NCBI GenBank assembly: GCA_963977945.1
Contig: CAXBQO010000076.1
Location: forward strand, 1-5,215
Length of the DNA stretch: 5,215 nucleotides
Source of the DNA: CALMJB01 sp963977945
GTDB taxonomy: Bacteria; Actinomycetota; Actinomycetes; Nanopelagicales; Nanopelagicaceae
Direction: 5' to 3'
This document shows positions 1 to 5,215 of this stretch, one piece after another. Each line of letters opens with the position of its first letter. The stretch's first letter is position 1. The notes under the pieces are model-generated. The model was not told the DNA's origin, did not search any database, and worked only from the letters and a program-made list of their open reading frames with translations. Made by a program: the position numbers and the translations under genes.

Positions 1-742
1 TTTCAGTTAATTCTCGACCGACCATATCTTTAATGACTTGTTGTAAATTTGTGGCCGATTTTTTCGCTTCACTCACTGTTGCACCATCGCGCATCACAGT
101 TATGAAATCTGAGATTTCAAATACTTCATCAAGGCGGTGGCTTACGAAAATAACCGCCTTTTCACTATCGCGCAGGCTACGCATAACTGTCATCAAACGT
201 GCTACTTCTGAGGCAGATAACGCAGCAGTTGGTTCATCCATCAAAATTACTTTGGCATCCATCGATAATGCTTTAGCAATTTCAACTACTTGCTGATCGG
301 CAATTGAAAGTCCTCTGGCTACGCGATTTGGATCAAGATCGACACCAAGTTGATTAAAAAGTTTTTTAGCTTCCGCTGCTGCAAATGCCCAATCAATTCG
401 GCCAGATTTCATTGGTTGTCGACCGATAAAAACATTTTCCGCCAAGGTTAAATCTAAAAATAACGATGGCTCTTGGTAAATCACCGCAATACCTTGAGCG
501 ATAGAACTTTGCGGCGAACCAGTGATGAAATCTTTATCAAATAATTTAATTACTCCATCTTCAGGAGTATGAACTCCAGCTAAAACTTTTAACAGGGTTG
601 ATTTGCCGGCACCATTTTCGCCAAGTAGAGCATGGATTTCTCCGGCGCGTACTTTAATACTGGCACCCTTTAACGCAATTGCGCCACCAAAACGTTTTTG
701 TAAATTAGAAATTGATAAGACGAGATCGCCCGATTTGGACAC
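1..742 (-). CDS. Sugar ABC transporter ATP-binding protein, RbsA/MglA (CUT2) class, C-terminus cut by window edge
   Basis: Cytoplasmic ATPase that powers a periplasmic-binding-protein-dependent sugar importer. The first 247 codons are visible and form one complete nucleotide-binding domain. It has Walker A GENGAGKST (residues 41-49, K47), Q-loop Q90 in IYQEPSL, and the signature region LSIADQQVVEIAKAL (145-159), which is typical of the RbsA/MglA/XylG family (canonical LSGGQ; RbsA-type N-domains have LSIGDQQ). Walker B is VILMDE (165-170, E170), followed by PTAALS and the H-loop histidine H202 in VSHRLDE. Family members are about 500 residues with two ABC domains, so the second half probably lies beyond the left edge. 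The start is GTG: an in-frame TGA lies directly before it, and AGGGG sits 7 nt upstream. The nearby ATG at 746-744 is in another frame that stops after 13 codons. Divergence from rhaB suggests L-rhamnose as substrate (compare the CUT2-type rhamnose importers of rhizobia), but substrate cannot be read from the ATPase itself. Confidence 0.93.
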   Translation of the reverse strand, partial: MSKSGDLVLSISNLQKRFGGAIALKGASIKVRAGEIHALLGENGAGKSTLLKVLAGVHTPEDGVIKLFDKDFITGSPQSSIAQGIAVIYQEPSLFLDLTLAENVFIGRQPMKSGRIDWAFAAAEAKKLFNQLGVDLDPNRVARGLSIADQQVVEIAKALSMDAKVILMDEPTAALSASEVARLMTVMRSLRDSEKAVIFVSHRLDEVFEISDFITVMRDGATVSEAKKSATNLQQVIKDMVGRELTE

Positions 743-749
743 TCATTTA

Positions 750-754
750 CCCCT
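750..754 (-). promoter_or_regulatory. Shine-Dalgarno of the ABC ATPase gene
   Basis: On the minus strand this reads AGGGG, with 7 nt before the GTG start at 742-740. The spacing is good for ribosome binding. Together with the in-frame TGA at 745-743 it fixes the GTG as the start codon. Confidence 0.6.
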
Positions 755-803
755 GTTCACCATGGAAAATATTCTGAGCGAGGCTACCACCACGAAGGCA
801 TTA

Positions 804-821
804 CCGAAACCACGGATACCA
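804..821. repeat. Pair of adjacent 9-bp near-repeats, possible regulator half-sites
   Basis: CCGAAACCA (804-812) is followed directly by CGGATACCA (813-821); 7 of 9 bases match. A related TACCA occurs at 785-789 and CACCA at 758-762. Repeated short elements inside a divergent promoter could be operator half-sites, but they are short and imperfect, and chance is a real alternative. Confidence 0.25.
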
Positions 822-875
822 ATATTTATATATTTTTAAGATTTACCTTATTTACTAATTACCTGAGAATCTATG

Positions 876-881
876 TAAAGT
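876..881 (+). promoter_or_regulatory. Candidate -10 box of a leaderless rhaB promoter
   Basis: TAAAGT matches the actinobacterial -10 pattern TANNNT and ends 6 nt before the GTG start at 888, so transcription would begin at or next to the start codon. No Shine-Dalgarno-like sequence lies just upstream of that GTG, which is consistent with a leaderless message. A weak -35-like TTTACT lies at 851-856, with a rather long 19-nt spacer. The call rests on pattern and spacing only. Confidence 0.4.
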
Positions 882-887
882 TTTGGC

Positions 888-2369
888 GTGGGAAAGTATC
901 TCGCTCTCGATTATGGCGCTGAAAGTGGGCGCTTGGTATCCGTCGAGTTTGGCGAAAAAATCTCAACTATTGAAATAAGTAGGTTTGCCACTCCAGTTAC
1001 AAAAGATAAATATGGTCGGCGCTGTTGGGATTTTCCACAGATGCTCAGCGATATAAAAAATGCTCTTAAAGCGGTGCCTAATAAATCAGATTTCAAATCA
1101 ATCGCGGTTGATACCTGGGGTTTAGATTTTGCTTTCATTGATGAAAATAATAAGTTAATCGATTTACCGGTTTCTTATCGCGATCATCGAACCGATGGCA
1201 TGTTGGCAAAAGCGGCGGAAAAGGTTGGTCTAGATCGATTACACAATGAAACTGGTTCGCAATTATTAGAAGTTAATTCCATTTATCAACTTTTCGCGAT
1301 AGCTCAGAATAATCCAAGAGAGTTTGAACTGGCTAAAGCCATTATTTATATGCCAGATTTAATCTTGCTAGCGTTGACAGATGTTGCAGGTACCGAATAC
1401 ACCATCGCAACTACATCAGGCATTTACGATGCGATTAACAATAAGTGGGCAGAAAAACTCGCTGACGATTTAAATATTCCAAAACGGCTATTCCAACCAG
1501 TGCAAATGCCCGGCAGCCTGAGGGGAAAACTTAGTAAATCTTGGCAAAATGAAACGGGTTTTTTTGATTTGCCGTGTATCGCAACTTGTAGTCACGACAC
1601 CGCTTCGGCGGTTGTTGCAACACCATTTGCGCAACCTGGAAGTGGTTTTATCTCCTCTGGAACTTGGTCACTGCTTGGGGTAGAACTTAATCGATTCTTC
1701 ACAAATGAAACTACATTGAAAGAACGCCTCACAAATGAAGGCGGCTACGGTAAAACAAATCGCTTAATTAGAAATGTAATGGGTCTGTGGTTAATCCAGG
1801 AAGTCAGAAGAGATTTTGAATCTAAAGGTGAAAAGTATTCATACGCCCAATTAGTTGAATTGGCACAGTCGGTAAAAGATCCTTGGCGCACTTTGATTCA
1901 TGTTGACGCATCTATTTTTATCCATGCAGAAAATATGATTGAACGAATTCAAAGATTTGCCCGCGAAACTAACCAACCGATTCCAACTACGCCAGGTGAA
2001 ATTGCCGCCACAGTTTTTTCATCGCTGGCTCTGCAATATGCCAAAACCTTTGATGTCTTAGAAAAGTGCGCACAAATTCCGATGCAGGAAATTCATATAG
2101 TTGGTGGTGGTTCGCAAAATCAATATTTATCACAGCTCACCGCTGATGTTTGCAATAGAACTGTGATCACTGGCCCGGTAGAAGCGACTGCAATTGGAAA
2201 TGCTGTTGTGCAAGCGATTTCTGCCGGTGAAATTAAAGATATGCAGAGCGCACGTAAAGTTGTTATGGAAAGTGGCTTAGTTACTGGAAAACTAATTCCA
2301 CAGAAACGAGCCGAAATTTCAGCAATCAGAGCGCGTTATTCCGAGATTGCAAAGATTGAGATGCGATGA
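888..2369 (+). CDS. rhaB: L-rhamnulokinase (FGGY carbohydrate kinase family)
   Basis: Cytoplasmic kinase that phosphorylates L-rhamnulose with ATP to L-rhamnulose 1-phosphate, the second step of L-rhamnose catabolism. At 493 residues it is close to E. coli RhaB (489) and follows it motif by motif. The N-terminal phosphate loop is LALDYGAESGR (5-15; E. coli DLGASSGR). Next come DTWGLDF (75-81) and YRDHRTDGM (97-105). SHDTASAV (235-242) holds the expected catalytic aspartate D237. SSGTWSLLG (256-264), NEGG (283-286) and MGLWL (298-302) follow, then the C-terminal ATP-binding motifs HIVGGGSQN (403-411) and GPVEATAIGN (429-438). The GTG start is well fixed: an in-frame TAA lies at 876-878, no other start codon lies between, and the family core begins at residue 4. 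There is no clear ribosome site; a leaderless transcript is likely. It heads the rightward operon and overlaps the next gene by ATGA, suggesting translational coupling. No defects seen. Confidence 0.95.
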   Translation: MGKYLALDYGAESGRLVSVEFGEKISTIEISRFATPVTKDKYGRRCWDFPQMLSDIKNALKAVPNKSDFKSIAVDTWGLDFAFIDENNKLIDLPVSYRDHRTDGMLAKAAEKVGLDRLHNETGSQLLEVNSIYQLFAIAQNNPREFELAKAIIYMPDLILLALTDVAGTEYTIATTSGIYDAINNKWAEKLADDLNIPKRLFQPVQMPGSLRGKLSKSWQNETGFFDLPCIATCSHDTASAVVATPFAQPGSGFISSGTWSLLGVELNRFFTNETTLKERLTNEGGYGKTNRLIRNVMGLWLIQEVRRDFESKGEKYSYAQLVELAQSVKDPWRTLIHVDASIFIHAENMIERIQRFARETNQPIPTTPGEIAATVFSSLALQYAKTFDVLEKCAQIPMQEIHIVGGGSQNQYLSQLTADVCNRTVITGPVEATAIGNAVVQAISAGEIKDMQSARKVVMESGLVTGKLIPQKRAEISAIRARYSEIAKIEMR

Positions 2370-3154
2370 AAAAAGTTACCAAAGAATTAAATGATTTTGC
2401 CCGTAATGCTGGAAAGCCAGAACTTGATTTGGCGATTTTGGCTGAAGGAAATGCCGCAACATTTGACCGTAGTCGCAATCGTTTTTTGGTGAAGGCAAGC
2501 GGTGTTTTTATGTCAGCAAGTAAAGAAAGTGACTGGGTTTGGCTAGATCTTGATGAATGCATTGAAGTAATTGAAGCGGCGGATCGAAACGGAATTTCAC
2601 AAAAGTTAGTTAAAAGATTAAATGAAATATTGCACGCAGGTAAAACTGATTCGGGAAAAAAGAAGAAAGCAAGTATTGAGACTTTGGTTCATGCCGTTGC
2701 CTTTAAATTGTTAGATGCAACTTGGTCGCTGCACACTCATCCAACTCCAGTAGTTTCACTAGCCAGTAATATGAAAGGTAAGCAGTATTACGAAGCCTCT
2801 GTGTTTCCAGATGAAACAGTTCTCTGCGGGCCAAAACCATTGTTTTTGCCTTTTGCTGAACCTGGATTAGATCTTGGTTTGGGTTATTACCAAGGAATCA
2901 AACGTTTTCAATCAGAAAATGGTTACAACCCGGGTCAAATTATTTTAGGAAACCACGGATTATGCACCGCCGGAAAAGGCGCCGATGAAACTTTTGCAAT
3001 GACCCTTATGGCGGTAAAAGCTGCAAAGGTGAGAATTAATTCATTAAGTACGGGAGGAAAATTAAATTTCATTTCAAATCAAATGGCTAACCAAATTGCA
3101 TTTCGGCCAGATGAAGTTGCCCGCCGAGCAAAATTGGTGAACGAGAATAAGTGA
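2366..3154 (+). CDS. rhaD: Class II aldolase, probable L-rhamnulose-1-phosphate aldolase (single domain)
   Basis: Zinc-dependent class II (adducin/AraD/FucA-type) aldolase of 262 residues, expected to cleave the RhaB product into dihydroxyacetone phosphate and L-lactaldehyde. Visible elements are an N-terminal substrate-binding segment AEGNA...FLVKASG (26-46), a likely catalytic glutamate E105 in SIETLVHA, metal ligands H123 and H125 in HTHPTPV, and the third metal histidine H197 in GNHG, followed by GADETF. The sequence resembles the aldolase part of the COG3347 type (the N-terminal half of bifunctional RhaD/lactaldehyde dehydrogenase proteins) more than E. coli RhaD. It has no short-chain dehydrogenase domain: the next gene starts immediately. 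A lysine-rich loop (97-101) precedes the catalytic segment. The gene overlaps rhaB by 4 bp (ATGA) and the next gene by 4 bp (GTGA), with only weak ribosome sites, so coupled translation is likely. Class II aldolase is firm; the rhamnulose-1-phosphate specificity comes from the adjacent rhaB. Fuculose or ribulose phosphate aldolase are alternatives. Confidence 0.8.
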   Translation: MKKVTKELNDFARNAGKPELDLAILAEGNAATFDRSRNRFLVKASGVFMSASKESDWVWLDLDECIEVIEAADRNGISQKLVKRLNEILHAGKTDSGKKKKASIETLVHAVAFKLLDATWSLHTHPTPVVSLASNMKGKQYYEASVFPDETVLCGPKPLFLPFAEPGLDLGLGYYQGIKRFQSENGYNPGQIILGNHGLCTAGKGADETFAMTLMAVKAAKVRINSLSTGGKLNFISNQMANQIAFRPDEVARRAKLVNENK

Positions 3155-3810
3155 TTCGCGCGCTCACCTTTGATATCGGAGGTGTGATTTTCTCTGATGA
3201 GGCTTTTAAGCGGGCGATTTTTCAAGCATTAAATCAACTTTCACCTGGAATAACTCAAAGTGAGTTTGATGAAATCTATTGGCAACATCTAAAAAATCCA
3301 GATGGATCATTGCGCAATAAATTAACAAAATATTTCCTAAAAGATTTAAACCGCAAACAAGAGTTAATGAAGATTGCCAATAATTTATGGCGGTTTGAAG
3401 CGGAAGATCTGTATCAAGATGCTAAATCAACTTTGTCGGCGGTAAAAAAACAAGGATTAAAGATTGGAGCTGTCGCAAATCAACCAGCTACAGTTGTTGA
3501 TGATTTAAAGCGCGAGCAAATCTTTAATTATTTTGATGCGTTGGCTATTTCTGCTTTAGAAGGGGTTGAAAAACCTGATTCCAAATTATTTCAAATTGCA
3601 ATAGATCGGCTACAAATTCCGGCTGACCAAATAGTGCATGTTGGAAATCGAATTGATACCGATGTGGTTCCGGCAAAATCATTAGGCATGAAAACAATCT
3701 GGGTGCGTCGTGGTGAGGCAAATCCAAACCCAAGTGCGGATGATTTAAAACTTGCGGACTTAGTGGTCTCAGATTTATTGAAAATTCCAGAACTGATAAA
3801 GCAAATTTAG
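3151..3810 (+). CDS. HAD-superfamily hydrolase with atypical catalytic motifs
   Basis: A 219-residue Rossmannoid HAD-fold protein with a helical cap after motif I. Motif I is LTFDIGGVIF (5-14): nucleophile D8 is present, but the usual second aspartate two residues on is G10, as in the YihX-like FDxGxVI group. Motif II, normally hydrophobics then S/T, reads IGAVANQ (105-111), with A109 where S/T is expected. The motif III lysine is K141 in EGVEKPDSKLF. Motif IV reads HVGNRIDTDVVPAKSLGM (163-180): N166 replaces the usual first aspartate, while D169 and D171 remain. The overall pattern matches small phosphatases that act on sugar phosphates or other phospho-metabolites. Weakened motifs II and IV leave open reduced, altered or non-enzymatic activity. 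It starts with GTG overlapping the aldolase stop (GTGA); a GGTGA 10 nt upstream may serve as the ribosome site. The substrate is unknown. Operon position suggests removal of a phosphorylated intermediate or by-product. Confidence 0.82.
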   Translation: MIRALTFDIGGVIFSDEAFKRAIFQALNQLSPGITQSEFDEIYWQHLKNPDGSLRNKLTKYFLKDLNRKQELMKIANNLWRFEAEDLYQDAKSTLSAVKKQGLKIGAVANQPATVVDDLKREQIFNYFDALAISALEGVEKPDSKLFQIAIDRLQIPADQIVHVGNRIDTDVVPAKSLGMKTIWVRRGEANPNPSADDLKLADLVVSDLLKIPELIKQI

Positions 3811-3814
3811 AGGT
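3809..3814 (+). promoter_or_regulatory. Shine-Dalgarno of the second kinase gene
   Basis: AGAGGT overlaps the HAD stop codon (TAG, 3808-3810) and lies 10 nt before the ATG at 3825. It is the clearest ribosome site of the rightward operon. The second kinase therefore has its own initiation signal, unlike the 4-bp-overlap genes before it. Confidence 0.55.
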
Positions 3815-3824
3815 CAGTGAAAAT

Positions 3825-5120
3825 ATGAATGTTTATTTTGGTTTAGATATAGCCACTGAAGATGCTCGATTAATAATCATTAATGATAAATGTGAAATTC
3901 TGGATCGCTTTAAAACCAAATTAGCAAGTGTAAAAATCGGTAGTGATTTATCTCGTAGGCAAGATTCAAATAGTTGGGGTGAAGCTTGCGCAAAATTAAT
4001 AACTCAAGCGGTAGAAAAATGTCAGGTTAAAAATTGGATTACCCAAGCAATTTCAATTACCGCAACCTCTGGCACATTTGTAATTACCGATGAAAATGGA
4101 AAAGCTATCTCTGATGCGGTGATGTACAACGATGGCACCGCTGATGATCCAATAAGTCGAGCGCAAAAATTGGCGGTGACTGGCTATTTCAAGCACGTTC
4201 CGGAAATGGTCATAAGTCACTTAACCAAACAAAATTTTTGTATCACTGATTCAAGTCATGCATTAAAAACCGGTTATGACTTAAATCAGAAACTCTGGCA
4301 AATTTTGGCAAAAGATTTGAATCTTCCAGAAGTCATTGCCCCTGGAAAACAAATTTCTGAAATTACTATCAAAGGCAAAGTAATAAAAGTAATTTCTGGA
4401 ATGACCGATGGCTGCACGGCACAAATTTCTGGCGGTGGCGTAAAAATGAATGATGCGGTGACAACTTTAGGAACAACAATGGTTATTAAACAAAGTACAG
4501 ATTCAAATATTTCTGGAGCTGGTTTTTACAGCCATTACCTGGCAGATAACCATTGGTTAGCTGGTGGAGCATCAAATTTGGGTGGAATCTCATATCGTGA
4601 GTTCAATAATCTTGATTCGTTGGCTAAACAAATCGATCTTTCTAAGAAAAATGAGGTGGTTTGTTATCCGCTGGCAGCTGTTGGTGAACGCTTTCCAATT
4701 AAAGATAACAAAATGAAAGCAGTATGGTCACAAATGCCAACAGATCGAATTACAAAATACCAATCTATTCTGGAAGGTATCGGCTATGCCGAACGAATGG
4801 GATATGAAGTTTTGCAGAAAGGCGGGGCGAAAAAATTCTCACATTTAGCCACAGTTGGTGGTGGATCAAAATCAATGATTTGGAATCAGATTCGTGCCAA
4901 TATTTTGCAAAGCGAAATAAGTATTCGAAATGAAGCAGGTTCAGATTTAGGTGCGGCGATGATTACAGTTGCTGCGAGTCAAGTGGGTAATTTTGCAAAC
5001 AACTTAGCCGCTCTTAACCTTCAACCAGCGAAAGTGGTAGAGCCAAACAAAGCGCTGATCGAGCATTATCAAAAAAATTATGAAAAATTTGGCCAATTAA
5101 TTTTGGCAAATCAAAGATAG
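3825..5120 (+). CDS. Short FGGY-family carbohydrate kinase, D-ribulokinase-like
   Basis: ATP-dependent sugar kinase of 431 residues, shorter than the usual 480-520 for FGGY kinases and clearly different from the RhaB upstream. The N-terminal loop is FGLDIATEDAR (5-15), with D8 kept and A10 in place of the usual glycine. ITATSGT (78-84) and MYNDGTAD (100-107) are followed by HALKTGYD (145-152), then the catalytic GMTDGC with D195 as the predicted base. TTLGTT (213-218) and SHYLADNHWLAGGASNLGG (236-254) follow, then YPLAAVGERFPI (281-292), LEGIGYAERMGYEVLQ (316-331) and the ATP-site VGGGSKSMIWNQIRA (344-358). The combination of LKTGYD, WLAGGASN-GG and YPL--GERFPI recalls the cyanobacterial/plant xylulose-kinase-like proteins reported to act on D-ribulose; this is recognition from memory, not an alignment. 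Its role in a rhamnose operon is unclear: it may act on a pentulose or another ketose. The gene starts 14 nt after the HAD stop, with AGAGGT as ribosome site. No disruption is visible. Confidence 0.85.
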   Translation: MNVYFGLDIATEDARLIIINDKCEILDRFKTKLASVKIGSDLSRRQDSNSWGEACAKLITQAVEKCQVKNWITQAISITATSGTFVITDENGKAISDAVMYNDGTADDPISRAQKLAVTGYFKHVPEMVISHLTKQNFCITDSSHALKTGYDLNQKLWQILAKDLNLPEVIAPGKQISEITIKGKVIKVISGMTDGCTAQISGGGVKMNDAVTTLGTTMVIKQSTDSNISGAGFYSHYLADNHWLAGGASNLGGISYREFNNLDSLAKQIDLSKKNEVVCYPLAAVGERFPIKDNKMKAVWSQMPTDRITKYQSILEGIGYAERMGYEVLQKGGAKKFSHLATVGGGSKSMIWNQIRANILQSEISIRNEAGSDLGAAMITVAASQVGNFANNLAALNLQPAKVVEPNKALIEHYQKNYEKFGQLILANQR

Positions 5121-5129
5121 AATCAAAGT

Positions 5130-5215
5130 ATGCGAAAGCTCTTAGTCTTAAACCCAAAAGACAACATAGCCGTGGCGCTGGCAGAATTAAATGCAGGCGA
5201 AAATATTGACCAAGA
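5130..5215 (+). CDS. Start of a UxaA-family (SAF-domain) dehydratase-type protein, cut by window edge
   Basis: Only 28 codons are visible, beginning MRKLLVLNPKDNIAVAL and continuing AELNAGENID. The order of a short strand, then an HPKDNVAVAL-like segment, then a L-AGE turn is characteristic of the N-terminal SAF domain of altronate/galactarate dehydratases (UxaA/GarD family), which remove water from sugar acids. The ATG is the first start after the kinase stop (TAG at 5118-5120) and lies 9 nt downstream, in the same frame. There is no convincing Shine-Dalgarno. In many bacteria the SAF domain is a separate small subunit of about 100 residues encoded before a large catalytic subunit; which form this is cannot be seen. 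Its presence suggests the operon also handles a sugar acid, but the call rests on a short segment. Confidence 0.6.
   Translation, partial: MRKLLVLNPKDNIAVALAELNAGENIDQ

Larger units (their letters stand above)
743..887. promoter_or_regulatory. Divergent control region between the transporter and rhaB operons
   Basis: This is the only sizeable non-coding stretch in the window, 145 bp between two genes read outward. It holds an AT-rich core (about 821-842, with TATATAT-like runs) that is a plausible melting or promoter region. The minus-strand ribosome site lies at its left end and a leaderless-type plus-strand -10 at its right end. Several ACCA-containing repeats lie at 758-821. No regulator gene, RNA gene or convincing hairpin terminator is visible here. 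A shared regulator acting on both transcripts is a reasonable inference, but its family cannot be told from the sequence. I could not pick a minus-strand -10 with confidence. Confidence 0.7.

Noticed and set aside
33..296. Plus-strand open frame of 87 codons at the left end.
   Set aside because: It is antisense to the signature, Walker B and H-loop region of the ABC ATPase, which is clearly the coding strand.
744..835. Short minus-strand open frame running into the TGA just before the ABC ATPase start, containing a 6-codon ATG mini-ORF (MVNRGK).
   Set aside because: There is no standard start codon for the longer frame, the mini-ORF overlaps the ribosome site, and the peptide matches nothing I recognise. 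Chance open frame is more likely than a leader peptide.
603..839. Plus-strand open frame of 78 codons opposite the ATPase gene and control region.
   Set aside because: Most of it lies antisense to the Walker A part of a well-supported ABC ATPase and it has no recognisable domain; it is a shadow frame.
743..887. Riboswitch or small RNA in the divergent region.
   Set aside because: The rightward gene appears leaderless and the leftward leader is short; no conserved aptamer-like pairing is visible.
2326..2562. Minus-strand open frame across the rhaB/aldolase junction.
   Set aside because: It is antisense to two conserved overlapping genes and has no domain-like features.
5087..5112. TTGGCCAA palindrome followed by a similar TTTTGGCAAA near the end of the second kinase, considered as a terminator hairpin.
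   Set aside because: The arms form mainly a direct repeat rather than a stem-loop, there is no T-run, and it lies inside coding sequence with another gene close downstream.
1..5215. CRISPR array, insertion sequence, tRNA, phage or defence system.
   Set aside because: No regularly spaced repeats, transposase, terminal inverted repeats, tRNA cloverleaf or defence-type domains are seen; the window is densely packed with metabolic genes of uniform character.

Overview
The window is a compact sugar-catabolism locus from a bacterium with an AT-leaning genome (about 40% G+C, estimated by eye). It carries six genes in two divergent units. Three of the six start with GTG. Genes overlap by 4 bp or sit a few bases apart, and the rhaB start looks leaderless. 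This would fit a small-genome, low-GC actinobacterium, for example one of the freshwater acI / Nanopelagicales type. No phylogenetic marker is present, so that assignment is only a suggestion.

Layout. Positions 1-742 (minus strand) hold the first 247 codons of a sugar ABC-transporter ATPase of the RbsA/MglA (CUT2) class, cut by the left edge. Positions 743-887 are a 145-bp divergent control region with an AT-rich core. It has a likely leaderless promoter for the rightward operon, a Shine-Dalgarno for the leftward gene and weak repeated ACCA-type elements. Rightward come rhaB (L-rhamnulokinase, 888-2369), a class II aldolase that is probably L-rhamnulose-1-phosphate aldolase (2366-3154), a HAD-superfamily hydrolase with altered catalytic motifs (3151-3810), a short FGGY carbohydrate kinase resembling the cyanobacterial/plant D-ribulokinase-like group (3825-5120), and the first 28 codons of a UxaA/SAF-domain dehydratase-type protein (5130 to the edge).

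How the genes fit together. The transporter would import a deoxysugar, most simply L-rhamnose. RhaB would phosphorylate L-rhamnulose at C1, and the aldolase would split the product into dihydroxyacetone phosphate and L-lactaldehyde. The isomerase that makes rhamnulose, the lactaldehyde dehydrogenase and the rest of the transporter are not in view.

The part the textbook rhamnose pathway does not explain is the back half: a HAD protein lacking several usual catalytic residues, a second and quite different FGGY kinase, and a sugar-acid dehydratase-like gene. These suggest either a second substrate branch (a pentulose or a sugar acid) or a metabolite-repair function built into the operon. All these functions are inferred from motifs and gene order.
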